A DNA stretch of 64,000 nt from contig NZ_JAHKPK010000002.1 in the NCBI RefSeq assembly GCF_018860665.1, forward strand, positions 19,825 through 83,824, given 5' to 3'. Origin of the DNA: Pacificibacter marinus. GTDB lineage: Bacteria > Pseudomonadota > Alphaproteobacteria > Rhodobacterales > Rhodobacteraceae. A program made the translations under genes and the position numbers. Positions 26,174 to 35,505 of this stretch are shown here, piece after piece. Numbering within the stretch: position 1 is the first letter of the stretch; each line of letters begins with the position of its first letter. The notes under the pieces are model-generated. The model did no database searches, had not been told where the DNA came from, and worked only from the letters and a program-made list of their open reading frames with translations.

Positions 26174-27352
26174 ATGCTCAAATCCTATGCAAGCCAACCG
26201 ATGGAAACCCGCGGACGGCTTTATACCGAAACGCTTTCGACATTTCGCTCGCCTTTTCAACGAGATCGCGACCGTATCATTCATTCATCGGCTTTTCGTC
26301 GCTTAAAACATAAGACACAAGTTTTTGTTGAGCATGAAGGCGATTACTACCGCACCCGTTTGACCCATTCGATTGAGGTCGCTCAAGTGGCCCGCACTAT
26401 CGCGGGGGCTTTGGGGTTAAATGAAGGGCTGGCCGAAGCCATCGCACTGGCGCATGATTTGGGTCATTCGCCCTTTGGCCATACAGGCGAAGACGCTTTG
26501 GTTGAACTGATGGCGCCTTACGGCGGGTTTGATCACAACGCGCAGGCTTTACGGATCGTCACCAAGTTGGAAAAGCACTACGCCGATTTTGATGGGCTGA
26601 ACCTGACATGGGAGAGTTTGGAAGGTATCGCCAAGCACAACGGGCCTATCATAGGCCCCAACGCTGATCCGAAAAAACACCCAAGCGACGCACCTGTTCC
26701 CTATGCGCTGAAAGACGTGAACGACCAATTTGATCTGGAGCTGCACACTTTTGCCTCAGCCGAGGCGCAGGTCGCAGCCATCGCTGATGATGTCGCGTAT
26801 AATCACCATGATTTACATGACGGTCTGCGCGCGGGCCTGTTCACGGCTGAGGATTTGATGGAGCTGCCTTTGACGGGGCCAGCTTATGAAGAGGTGGATC
26901 GGCTCTATCCTGATCTTGATCGTAACAGGCGCGATCATGAGGCTTTGCGGCGGATTTTCGGCTATATGGTTGAGGATGTAATCACCATCGCCAACAACCG
27001 GCTAAGCAGTGCCTTGCCGGAAACGGCGCAAGATATCCGCGATATGGACCGAACGATTATACGCTTTTCCAAGCCGTTCTTTCAAAACTTGAAAGCGATT
27101 AAATCGTTCTTATTCAAACGCATGTACCGCGCACCTTCTGTGATTGTTGAGCGCAAGCGCGTGACGGCGATGGTCAACGCTTTGTTTCCACTGTTTATGG
27201 AAAAGCCGGAACTTTTGCCTAAAGAATGGCGTCAAGAGGTGGCTGTTGCGAAAAGTGATACGGATTTGGCGCGTATCGTTTTGGATTACGTGGCTGGTAT
27301 GACGGATCGCTTTGCCATCCAAGAATACGAACGTCTGTTTGACGCTGCGTAG
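26174..27352 (+). CDS. dgt: dGTP triphosphohydrolase-like HD protein
   Basis: A 392-residue HD-domain protein. The metal-binding set includes His65 (TRLTHSIEVAQ), His94-Asp95 (LAHDLGHSPFGHTGE) and a later Asp in ADDVAYNHHDLHDG. RDRDRIIHSSAFRRLKHKTQVF at 31-52 is a hallmark of the dGTPase type-2 subfamily. It hydrolyses dGTP or other dNTPs to nucleoside and triphosphate. Start chosen at 26174 because AAGGAC lies just upstream; the longer frame from 26069 would run into the erpA promoter region. Confidence 0.92.
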   Translation: MLKSYASQPMETRGRLYTETLSTFRSPFQRDRDRIIHSSAFRRLKHKTQVFVEHEGDYYRTRLTHSIEVAQVARTIAGALGLNEGLAEAIALAHDLGHSPFGHTGEDALVELMAPYGGFDHNAQALRIVTKLEKHYADFDGLNLTWESLEGIAKHNGPIIGPNADPKKHPSDAPVPYALKDVNDQFDLELHTFASAEAQVAAIADDVAYNHHDLHDGLRAGLFTAEDLMELPLTGPAYEEVDRLYPDLDRNRRDHEALRRIFGYMVEDVITIANNRLSSALPETAQDIRDMDRTIIRFSKPFFQNLKAIKSFLFKRMYRAPSVIVERKRVTAMVNALFPLFMEKPELLPKEWRQEVAVAKSDTDLARIVLDYVAGMTDRFAIQEYERLFDAA

Positions 27353-27421
27353 TTGCTTTTATCGGCGACAGGCACATGCGATGTTGTCCTGAATATGGAC
27401 GGCTAAAAGGAGCGCCATTTC

Positions 27422-29347
27422 ATGGCCACGGAACATCTTGCTGGATTGACGACGGTTCAAGCTTTTGCCCTTGTCGGAGCGGCCGGCGTTGGCGCGCAAT
27501 GGCTGGCTTGGCGGCTGAAACTGCCTGCTATCGTTGTGATGTTGGCTGTTGGTCTGCTGATCGGGCCTGTGTTTGGCCTGTTCGATCCGGCCCGCGATAT
27601 CGGACCTATAGTGCAGCCATTGATATCCTTGGCTGTGGCCGTGATCTTGTTTGAAGGCGGGCTGACGCTTGAACTGCACAAGCTGGGGGATGCGCGCCAA
27701 GGGGTCAAACGTTTGGTCTGTATCGGCGCGCCTTTGGGTTGGCTGTTGTCAGCATTGGCGCTGCATTTCGGGGCAGGGCTTGGTTGGGAAACCTCAGCGG
27801 TGTTTGGCGGTATTATGGTGGTCACAGGGCCAACTGTGATCGCGCCACTGCTGCGCCAAGCCAAGTTAGACAAGCGCCCCGCAAGCCTGTTGCAATGGGA
27901 AGCCATCGTCAACGATCCCATCGGTGCATTGGCCGCCGTACTGGCTTTTGAATTCGTCTTGGTGTTCCACGAGGCGGAAAGCCTGAGTGATGCTTTGGGG
28001 CAGTTGGCGATTGGGTTTATCGTGGCTTTGATCGTGGGGCTGATCACTGGACTTGGTCTTGCGCGGATGTTTAAGCGTGGACAAGTGCCTGAGTACATGA
28101 AGGTTCCGGTGCTATTTGCGACGCTTTTGGTCTGCTTTGCCGTGCCCGATATGTTGCTGCATGAAAGTGGGCTTTTGGCCGTGACGGTGATGGGCTTGGT
28201 GATCGCCAATGCCGACCTGCCATCTTTTGTTGAATTGCGTCGTTTCAAGGAACACGCGACAATCCTGTTGGTTTCCGGTGTTTTCATCTTGCTGGCCGCC
28301 TCGCTTGATTTCGCCTCTTTGGGGCAATTGACGTGGCGCGCGGGCGTTTTTGTTGGTCTGATCGTCTTGGTGGCGCGCCCGTTGACGGTGTTCCTATCGT
28401 TGATCGGCACCAAGCTGCCCCGTAACGAGCGGATTTTGATCGCCTTCACCGGTCCGCGTGGTGTTGTTTTGGTCGCCGTCGCAGGTCTGTTCGGTGAGCG
28501 GCTTGCCGCGGCTGGCATTGCTGACGGAGCCCTCATCGGCCCCTTGGCCTTTGCTTTGGTCATGGTCACGGTTGTGCTGCATGGGTTCACGCTTGCGCCA
28601 TTCGCGCGGCTCTTGGGGCTGGCAGCAACAGGCACGCCGGGGGTCATGTTGGTCGGAGGGTCGCGGTTTACGACGGCTTTGGGCGAAGCATTGCAAAAAG
28701 AAGGTGTGCCGGTGATTGTCGCTGATACCAATCATGCCCGTCTTATTCGGCCCCGCGCGCATGGCGTACCGGTGTTTTATGGCGATGTTTTGTCGGAGGC
28801 GGCGGAACATTCGGTGGAAATGCTGTCCTATCAAACCGTGATCGCGGCCAGTGAAAATGATGCTTATAACACGCTGGTGGCCACGGACTTGGGGGCTGAA
28901 TTGGGCCGCGAACACATGTGGCAAATCGCGCCACATAAAAGTGACAAGGCCAAACACGCTTTGCCAACGCAGCTTGGCGGCAGGCCCTTCGGCAACGGGC
29001 GAAACTTTCGTGATTTCGAAGATCTTATGACAGATGGCTGGACGCTTCGCATCACCGGTTTGACGAAAGAGTTCGGCTTTGACGATTGGAAAGCCATGAA
29101 TCCAGAGGCCAAGCTTTTGGGGCTTCTGTCGGAAGATGGCTGCGTTAAACGTCTGTCGCCTGATGAGGTGGAATTGTTGTTCCCCAATAGAGCAAAGGCC
29201 AAGATCGACGCTTTGCCAGAGGATTTGCGCGAAACCGCCAAAGCACAGTTGATGCGCCGCATGAGTGACGCCAAACTGGCTGCCGCCCGCGCTCGTCTGT
29301 CAGCCCCCATTCGTGTGATCGGTTTGATTCCGCCTGAGACGGTTTGA
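27422..29347 (+). CDS. CPA1-type cation:proton antiporter with C-terminal nucleotide-binding domain
   Basis: A 641-residue protein. Residues 1-400 hold about 12 hydrophobic segments of a Na+/H+-exchanger fold, with the ion-binding pair Asn164-Asp165 (EAIVNDPIGAL), the ND form typical of CPA1. Residues about 405-500 look like an RCK/TrkA-N Rossmann domain (GVMLVGGSRFTTALGEAL, then VIVADTNHARL and FYGDVLSEA), which in related transporters gates activity by nucleotide binding. The C-terminal 130 residues are soluble and helical. It likely sets pH or cation balance across the inner membrane. The gene sits between dgt and argS on the same strand. Confidence 0.85.
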   Translation: MATEHLAGLTTVQAFALVGAAGVGAQWLAWRLKLPAIVVMLAVGLLIGPVFGLFDPARDIGPIVQPLISLAVAVILFEGGLTLELHKLGDARQGVKRLVCIGAPLGWLLSALALHFGAGLGWETSAVFGGIMVVTGPTVIAPLLRQAKLDKRPASLLQWEAIVNDPIGALAAVLAFEFVLVFHEAESLSDALGQLAIGFIVALIVGLITGLGLARMFKRGQVPEYMKVPVLFATLLVCFAVPDMLLHESGLLAVTVMGLVIANADLPSFVELRRFKEHATILLVSGVFILLAASLDFASLGQLTWRAGVFVGLIVLVARPLTVFLSLIGTKLPRNERILIAFTGPRGVVLVAVAGLFGERLAAAGIADGALIGPLAFALVMVTVVLHGFTLAPFARLLGLAATGTPGVMLVGGSRFTTALGEALQKEGVPVIVADTNHARLIRPRAHGVPVFYGDVLSEAAEHSVEMLSYQTVIAASENDAYNTLVATDLGAELGREHMWQIAPHKSDKAKHALPTQLGGRPFGNGRNFRDFEDLMTDGWTLRITGLTKEFGFDDWKAMNPEAKLLGLLSEDGCVKRLSPDEVELLFPNRAKAKIDALPEDLRETAKAQLMRRMSDAKLAAARARLSAPIRVIGLIPPETV

Positions 29348-29478
29348 GCGTCACAACTCATCTTTCAAGGGATCGACTTTATATAGGGCGTATCGCGCAG
29401 GTTTGAACCGCTTTGGGGCGTTGACCTGAGCGCGGGGAATGATAAACCCGTGCCAACTCACCAGAAGAGACAGAGACC

Positions 29479-31197
29479 ATGAATCTATTCGCCGATATCC
29501 GCGCCCTTGTTATCAATAGCCTCACTGAATTGACCACCGGGGGCGTATTGCCCGAGGGTCTGTCCTTTGACAATGTCGCTGTTGAACCGCCACGCGATGC
29601 GCTGCACGGTGATATGGCGACCAATGCGGCGATGGTTTTGGCCAAACCAGCCAAGTCCAACCCGCGTGCCATCGCGCAGGCTTTGGCGGATAAATTGTCT
29701 GCGGACCCGCGCATTGAAAGTGTGGATGTGGCGGGGCCGGGGTTTATCAATTTGCGCCTGAGCAAAGGCATCTGGGGTGGTTTGGTGACATCCATTTTGA
29801 CCGATACGGCATTCGGCAAAAGCGCGCTTGGCGCGGGCAAAAAGGTCAATGTTGAATATGTGTCCGCCAACCCGACGGGACCTATGCACGTGGGGCACAC
29901 GCGCGGTGCAGTGTTCGGGGACGCTTTGGCAAGTCTTTTGGATTATGCTGGCTACGACGTGACCCGCGAGTATTACATCAATGATGGTGGCGGGCAGGTG
30001 GATACCTTGGCGCGCTCTGTATATGAGCGCTACCGCGAGGCCAATGGGTTGTCGCCTGAGATCGCCGAAGGTCTGTACCCTGGCGATTACTTGGTGCCTG
30101 TTGGGAAGGACTTAAAGGAAAAATACGGTGACAGCCTGTTGGGCAAACCTGAGTCCGAGTGGCTTGCCGATTTCCGTGTATTTTCAACCGATGCGATGAT
30201 GGACATGATCCGTGCAGATTTGGCGCTGCTTGGCGTTAAAATGGACAACTTTTTCTCGGAAAAGGCGCTGTATGATACAGGTCTTATCGAGAGTGCTATC
30301 GCTGAGTTGAAAGACAAAGGTTTGATCTATCGCGGCACGCTTGAACCGCCAAAAGGCCAGATGCCAGACGATTGGGAACCCCGCGAGCAAACGCTGTTTA
30401 AATCCACAGATCACGGCGATGACGTGGATCGCGCTATTCAAAAGTCTGACGGCGCTTGGACCTATTTCGCGCCTGATATCGCCTATCATTATGACAAGGT
30501 GCAGCGCGGCTATGACGAGATCATCGATATCTTCGGTGCCGATCACGGTGGCTATGTCAAACGGATGAAAGCGGCTGTGTCGGCTTTGTCTGACGGCAAA
30601 GTGGCCTGCGATATCAAGCTGGTGCAACTGGTGAAACTGTTCAAAAACGGCGCTGAATTCAAAATGTCCAAACGGGCAGGGACTTTCGTGACCTTGAATG
30701 ATGTGGTTGAACAGGCTGGCAAAGATGTGACCCGTTTCATCATGTTGACACGCAAAAACGACGCTTCACTTGATTTCGATTTTGACAAGGTTCTGGAACA
30801 ATCCAAAGACAACCCTGTGTTCTATGTGCAATACGCGCATGCGCGGGTCTGTTCTGTATTGCGCAAAGCCGAGGCTGCTGGCGTGGTTTTGACGGATACG
30901 CCACAGTTTGATGATCCTGCTGAAGTCACATTGGCACGCAAATTGGCCGATTGGCCGCGTCAGGTCGAAATCGCAGCAAAATCACACGAACCGCACCGTA
31001 TTGCGTTTTACTTGTACGAATTGGCATCAGATTTCCATGCGCTGTGGAATAAGGGCAATGACAAGCCAGAGTTGCGCTTTTTGCAAGATGACCTAAATGC
31101 ATCATCGGCAAAAATTGCCCTGCCACGGGCCGTTGCCGTTGTTATTTCTGCAGGATTGGGTATTCTAGGCGTAACGCCGGCACAAGAGATGCGTTAA
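29479..31197 (+). CDS. argS: Arginyl-tRNA synthetase
   Basis: A 572-residue class I synthetase. The HIGH-type motif is HVGH at 137-140 within [16 protein letters not shown]; the KMSKS-type motif is FKMSKRAG near residue 395. The N-terminal additional domain and the C-terminal DALR anticodon-binding domain ([17 protein letters not shown] onward) are both present. It charges tRNA-Arg. It has a clear AGAGACAG ribosome site and is followed after 115 bases by the SPOR gene. Confidence 0.97.
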   Translation: MNLFADIRALVINSLTELTTGGVLPEGLSFDNVAVEPPRDALHGDMATNAAMVLAKPAKSNPRAIAQALADKLSADPRIESVDVAGPGFINLRLSKGIWGGLVTSILTDTAFGKSALGAGKKVNVEYVSANPTGPMHVGHTRGAVFGDALASLLDYAGYDVTREYYINDGGGQVDTLARSVYERYREANGLSPEIAEGLYPGDYLVPVGKDLKEKYGDSLLGKPESEWLADFRVFSTDAMMDMIRADLALLGVKMDNFFSEKALYDTGLIESAIAELKDKGLIYRGTLEPPKGQMPDDWEPREQTLFKSTDHGDDVDRAIQKSDGAWTYFAPDIAYHYDKVQRGYDEIIDIFGADHGGYVKRMKAAVSALSDGKVACDIKLVQLVKLFKNGAEFKMSKRAGTFVTLNDVVEQAGKDVTRFIMLTRKNDASLDFDFDKVLEQSKDNPVFYVQYAHARVCSVLRKAEAAGVVLTDTPQFDDPAEVTLARKLADWPRQVEIAAKSHEPHRIAFYLYELASDFHALWNKGNDKPELRFLQDDLNASSAKIALPRAVAVVISAGLGILGVTPAQEMR

Positions 31198-31312
31198 AAA
31201 CAAGCACCTGTGCCGGATATTGGGAGAATGAATTGGGACGTTAGCTTCCGAAATTCTCCAAGAGCAGACGATAACCCGTTGTTAAAAAACGGGAAGCGGT
31301 AGAGGCAAAGAC

Positions 31313-32461
31313 ATGGCGCAGACCTATTCAGCGCGCACGCAGCAGGGCTATGCTCCGCTGGCGGACGCTTATTCAACTGGCTCGCAAACGGGCCAGTACC
31401 CCTCATATGATCAATACGGCAATGGTCACATAAATGACCCTCAGCCTCATGTTCACGCCCAAGAACACGCGTCTTACGGCTATGAACAGCCTTTTCCAGC
31501 GCCAGAACCTGCGTACACCTATGACGCCTCTGGGCGTGGGTATGCCACAGATGGCACGCCTCTGCGCCCAAAACTTGGCGCCGCGCAATGGGGCGGGGCG
31601 ATCGTGTCTTTGGCGCTTATCTTTGGATTGGGCATTTGGGGCTATAACTTGATGGCCCGAGATGTCTCAGGTGTGCCTGTGATCCGTGACATGTCTGGCA
31701 GCGCGCGTTTGGTGCCTGAAAATCCTGGTGGTCAATTGGCAATGCACCAAGGCTTGTCAGTCAATTCTGTAACCGCTGATGGGTCCGCTGGCGCCCCTGC
31801 GGATACTTTGACGCTGGCCCCGCGTCCGATGGCTTTGACAGATGAAGACCGCCCCATGGGTGAAACAGTGACAATCGTGTCCAATTATCAACCGGACAAC
31901 GCCTACACCCAACCGGCTGAGCCGTTACCGGTTCTTGCTCCTTTATCGGCTGAAGTGGTCGTGCCTGATCCGCTTGAACTGTCCAATGTTGAACCTGTGG
32001 CGGCAGATGCAGGCGTCGAATTGCCCCTAGAGACGGGCGCGTTAACGCGCTCGCCTGTGCCAAAAGCGCGCCCCGTCCGTTTGGCCGCAGTGGCAGCGAC
32101 GGATGTAACTGCGAGTGCTGCGATATCTGATGCGAATTTGAACGATGTTGCGGGTGATATATTGGCAGCCCTCAGTTCCGAAAACGAAATGCCCACGTCG
32201 CAAGTGGCTGTTGGTACGCCTTTGGTTCAATTCGGTGCGTTTCAAAACGAAGACATTGCGCGGGCAGAATGGGATCGTCTGGTGTCGAAATTTGACGCTT
32301 TGATGAAGGATAAAACCCGCATTATTGAGGAAGCCGAATCCGGTGGCCGCACATTTTATCGTCTGCGTGCGCTTGGCTTTGCTGACGCGGCAGACAGCAA
32401 TCGGTTCTGCGCGGCTTTGACCGCAAGCAATGCGGCCTGCGTGCCCGCGCGCCAACGCTAA
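31313..32461 (+). CDS. SPOR domain-containing membrane protein
   Basis: A 382-residue protein with a Tyr/Gln/Pro-rich cytoplasmic N-terminus of about 90 residues, one transmembrane helix near residues 92-113 (GGAIVSLALIFGLGIWGYNL), a long Pro/Ala/Val-rich periplasmic linker, and a C-terminal SPOR domain from about residue 300 (LVQFGAFQNEDIARAEWDRL ... TFYRLRALGFAD). SPOR domains bind denuded septal peptidoglycan, so a cell-division role is likely. Position between argS and nagZ is the typical alphaproteobacterial context. The next gene starts nine bases downstream. Confidence 0.88.
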   Translation: MAQTYSARTQQGYAPLADAYSTGSQTGQYPSYDQYGNGHINDPQPHVHAQEHASYGYEQPFPAPEPAYTYDASGRGYATDGTPLRPKLGAAQWGGAIVSLALIFGLGIWGYNLMARDVSGVPVIRDMSGSARLVPENPGGQLAMHQGLSVNSVTADGSAGAPADTLTLAPRPMALTDEDRPMGETVTIVSNYQPDNAYTQPAEPLPVLAPLSAEVVVPDPLELSNVEPVAADAGVELPLETGALTRSPVPKARPVRLAAVAATDVTASAAISDANLNDVAGDILAALSSENEMPTSQVAVGTPLVQFGAFQNEDIARAEWDRLVSKFDALMKDKTRIIEEAESGGRTFYRLRALGFADAADSNRFCAALTASNAACVPARQR

Positions 32462-32470
32462 CGGTCACTG

Positions 32471-33463
32471 ATGGGGCAGGGTGCTTATATCTTTGGCTGT
32501 GAGGGCTTGACGCTTTCACCGCTTGAGGCGCAGTTTTTTCGCGATGCAAACCCTTGGGGATTCATTTTATTTTCGCGCAATGTCGATACAAAAGAACAAC
32601 TTAGGCGTTTAACATATGATTTGCGCGAGGCAGTGGGCTGGCACGCGCCGATCTTGATCGATCAAGAAGGCGGGCGTGTTCAACGCATGCGTGGCCCGAT
32701 TTGGCGTGAATTTGAACCGCCGCTTGATGATAGTCTGTCGAAACCTGATCCTAAACGCGCCATGTGGTTGCGCGGGCGTTTGATTGCCGATGATCTTTTG
32801 AGTGTAGGTATTGATGTGAACTGCGCGCCAACCTTGGATGTGGCCAGTGATCTAACGCATCCGTTTTTACGCAATCGTTGTTATGGCACAGATCCTGTTA
32901 CCGTGGCCGACTTGGGGCGCGCGATGGTGGACGGAATGGCCGCAGGTGGTGTGGCCGCGTTGATGAAACACATTCCTGGGCATGGGCGCGGAACAGCGGA
33001 CAGTCACAAAAACCTGCCGCGTGTATCTGCCTCTAAGACGGAACTTGAGATCGATTTCGCGCCCTTTAAAGCCTTGAATGATCTGTCCATGGGGATGTCT
33101 GCGCATATCGTTATGGAGGCGATTGATCCGGAACGTCCGGCCACGCAAAGCCGCGCTTGTATCGATGTGATCCGCAACGAGATCGGCTTTGGCGGTTTGC
33201 TCATGACGGATGATCTGTCTATGCAAGCATTGAAAGGCAATGTGTTTGAACGGGGCCACAAAGCGATTGAGGCCGGATGTGATATCGTGCTGCATTGCAA
33301 CGGTGATCTGATTGAGATGCAAAGCGTCGCAGCGCTAGGGAATATGTCTGATATTGCGCAACGCCGCGCAGATTATGCCGCCACCGCGCGCCCTCCAGCG
33401 CCAAGCTCAAGGACACAGGCCATTGACATTAAGGCGCTGGAAGCTGAATTTCAGTCTTTATAA
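32471..33463 (+). CDS. nagZ: Beta-N-acetylhexosaminidase
   Basis: A 330-residue GH3-family enzyme. LIDQEGGRVQRM, the NagZ loop KHIPGHGRGTADSHKNLP (from about residue 166, carrying the catalytic Asp-His pair) and the nucleophile segment MTDDLSMQALKG are all present. In the cytoplasm NagZ removes GlcNAc from anhydromuropeptides during cell-wall recycling. Close behind the SPOR gene and 33 bases before scpA, so all may be one transcript. Confidence 0.94.
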   Translation: MGQGAYIFGCEGLTLSPLEAQFFRDANPWGFILFSRNVDTKEQLRRLTYDLREAVGWHAPILIDQEGGRVQRMRGPIWREFEPPLDDSLSKPDPKRAMWLRGRLIADDLLSVGIDVNCAPTLDVASDLTHPFLRNRCYGTDPVTVADLGRAMVDGMAAGGVAALMKHIPGHGRGTADSHKNLPRVSASKTELEIDFAPFKALNDLSMGMSAHIVMEAIDPERPATQSRACIDVIRNEIGFGGLLMTDDLSMQALKGNVFERGHKAIEAGCDIVLHCNGDLIEMQSVAALGNMSDIAQRRADYAATARPPAPSSRTQAIDIKALEAEFQSL

Positions 33464-33496
33464 GCGTTCTCGATTAACTGGAGCCTGTTTGCGCCC

Positions 33497-34291
33497 ATGT
33501 CCCAAGACGACCAATTTGAACTGAGCGAAGTGCTGAGTGTCGAGGAACGGCTTGCGGCCGAGGCCTTGATTGTCGACGTGGACGGTTTTGAGGGCCCGCT
33601 GGATTTGCTACTGACCCTGTCGCGTACGCAAAAGGTCGATCTGCGCACCATATCGATTTTGCAGCTCGCGCATCAATATTTGGCTTTCGTAGAAAAAGCC
33701 AAAGAGCTGCGGATCGAATTGGCGGCTGATTATTTGGTGATGGCCGCATGGTTGGCCTTTTTAAAATCGCGCTTGTTATTGCCGCCTGATCCCGCAGATG
33801 AAGGTCCGTCAGGCGAAGAGCTTGCCGCACATCTGGCATTTCAATTGGCGCGGCTATCAGCCATGCGCGAATCTGCGGCAAAATTGATGGCGCGCGACCA
33901 AAAGAACCGTGATTTCTTTGCGCGGGGCATCCCTGAAACCATGGATCGCGTGCGCAATGTCACTTATACGGCATCGCTTTTGGATTTGATGCAAGGCTAT
34001 GCGCGCATTCGCACCAAAGACGAATTTCGCCCGTTCGTCTTGGATCGCGAGTCTATTTTATCGATGGAACAAGCGCTTGAGCGGATGCGGGGGCTGATTT
34101 CATTTGCGGGCGACTGGACTGATCTGTCGTCTTATTTACCCGAAGGCTGGGAACTCGATCCTAAAAAACGCCGCTCCGCCACCGCTGCCACCTTTGCCGC
34201 GTCGTTGGAACTGGCAAAGGCGGGCAAGATCGAAATCCGCCAAGGCGACACTTTCGCCCCTATTCAAATTAGAAGCGTGAACAACAGATGA
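33497..34291 (+). CDS. scpA: Segregation and condensation protein A
   Basis: A 264-residue kleisin-like protein. FEGPLDLLLTLSRTQKVDLR near the N-terminus is the ScpA signature, and AADYLVMAAWLAFLKSRLLLP follows. The C-terminal winged-helix segment would contact the SMC head. With ScpB and SMC it forms the bacterial condensin. Its stop overlaps the scpB start by four bases (ATGA), indicating coupled translation. Confidence 0.94.
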   Translation: MSQDDQFELSEVLSVEERLAAEALIVDVDGFEGPLDLLLTLSRTQKVDLRTISILQLAHQYLAFVEKAKELRIELAADYLVMAAWLAFLKSRLLLPPDPADEGPSGEELAAHLAFQLARLSAMRESAAKLMARDQKNRDFFARGIPETMDRVRNVTYTASLLDLMQGYARIRTKDEFRPFVLDRESILSMEQALERMRGLISFAGDWTDLSSYLPEGWELDPKKRRSATAATFAASLELAKAGKIEIRQGDTFAPIQIRSVNNR

Positions 34292-34965
34292 GCCAAGACA
34301 TTACAACAGGTGTATCCGAAAACGCAGCACAGGACCAAGCTTCGCGCGAAAGCCTGTTTGAGGCACCGCCTTTGGCAGAACAAGAGCGCATGGTCGAAGC
34401 GGTGTTGTTTGGCTCTGCTGATCCTGTCAGCATTGCCGATTTGACCGCGCGTATGCCGCATGGATGTGATCCAAAAGTTGCTGTCGAACAGTTGCAACGT
34501 CGCTATGAGGGGCGCGGCGTGCGCGTGGTGCGCGTGAATGAGGCTTGGGCCATTCGCACGGCTCCTGACCTTGGGTTTTTGATGCAAAAGGAAACTGTTG
34601 AAACGCGCAAACTGTCGCGAGCCGCCGTTGAAACTTTGGCGATCATTGCCTATCATCAACCTTGCACGCGTGCTGAAATCGAAGAAATTCGTGGCGTGTC
34701 CGTGTCGCGTGGGACAATTGATCAGCTGATCGAGATGGAATGGATCAGGTTCGGACGCAGACGTATGACGCCGGGACGCCCTGTGACTTATATCGTGACG
34801 CCCAATTTTCTGGACCACTTTGGTCTTGAGAGTGCGCGTGATCTACCAGGACTCAAAGAGCTGCGCGCCGCAGGGCTTTTGGAAAGTCGGCCAATGCCTG
34901 ATATAGGGGGCATGTCTGAGGAAGACATCGACGAGCAAGATGATTTGTTTGAAGATGAAAGTTAA
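34288..34965 (+). CDS. scpB: Segregation and condensation protein B
   Basis: A 225-residue protein of tandem winged helices. ERMVEAVLFGSADPVSIADL, LSRAAVETLAIIAYHQPCTRAEIEEIRGV and MTPGRPVTYIVTPNFLDHFGL are the family blocks. It bridges ScpA in the SMC complex for chromosome segregation. The acidic C-terminal tail (MSEEDIDEQDDLFEDES) is common in alphaproteobacterial members. Confidence 0.94.
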   Translation: MSQDITTGVSENAAQDQASRESLFEAPPLAEQERMVEAVLFGSADPVSIADLTARMPHGCDPKVAVEQLQRRYEGRGVRVVRVNEAWAIRTAPDLGFLMQKETVETRKLSRAAVETLAIIAYHQPCTRAEIEEIRGVSVSRGTIDQLIEMEWIRFGRRRMTPGRPVTYIVTPNFLDHFGLESARDLPGLKELRAAGLLESRPMPDIGGMSEEDIDEQDDLFEDES

Positions 34966-35081
34966 AATCAGGGCCTGTAGTTTCAATGCCATCTTTATGG
35001 CGTATTGCCCGTGTAGAGACCTTTAAAACAGACCATAAACGCTATTTTTGGCATAGTGGTGTGAAACAAACGGAGTGGCAG

Positions 35082-35309
35082 ATGAATATCGAACGCATTT
35101 TGAATATGGTGATCAGTCAAGTGATGCGCCGTCTTGTCAATAAAGGCATTGGTGCAGGTATCAGCGCGGTGACAAAGGGACGTGGCGCAGAGCAGCAGGA
35201 CACACCACAAGCGAACAACAACACGCCTGCCGATCTAGAGCAGCAACAAGCGGCCAAGCTGATGGCCAAGCGCGCGCGCCAAGCTGCCAAGATTGGTCGA
35301 CGCCTTTAA
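35082..35309 (+). CDS. Small conserved-looking protein of unknown function
   Basis: A 75-residue protein from the ATG at 35082, which follows a CGGAG site; a longer reading from 34986 has no ribosome site. It has an N-terminal amphipathic/hydrophobic helix (MNIERILNMVISQVMRRLVN), a Gly-rich GIGAGISAVTKGRG, a polar Gln/Asn-rich stretch and a basic C-terminal helix. Similar short proteins ending RQAAKIGRR after scpB occur in related genomes as far as I recall. Function unknown; possibly membrane-associated. Confidence 0.6.
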   Translation: MNIERILNMVISQVMRRLVNKGIGAGISAVTKGRGAEQQDTPQANNNTPADLEQQQAAKLMAKRARQAAKIGRRL

Positions 35310-35505
35310 GGTCTTCATACCTAAGGTTTGGAATCGCAAACTGCGAAAATAAGCAATCTTTTGCCTGTTTGGCGATCAGGGATTCTAGTATCCCACGCAT
35401 TTACACTTTGTTAACCTTTTGACTGCACTGATCTCATATTGCTTTATGAGTTTTGTCCTGATGGGGAGCTGTGGTCAAAATGTTATGTGTAAAAGGCGAC
35501 TTTTA

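Noticed and set aside
27457-28731. Long antisense open frame of 424 codons opposite the antiporter
   Set aside because: Composition is Ser/Thr/Pro/Asn-rich with no domain, and the plus-strand antiporter is unmistakable; it is a shadow of a GC-biased coding strand.
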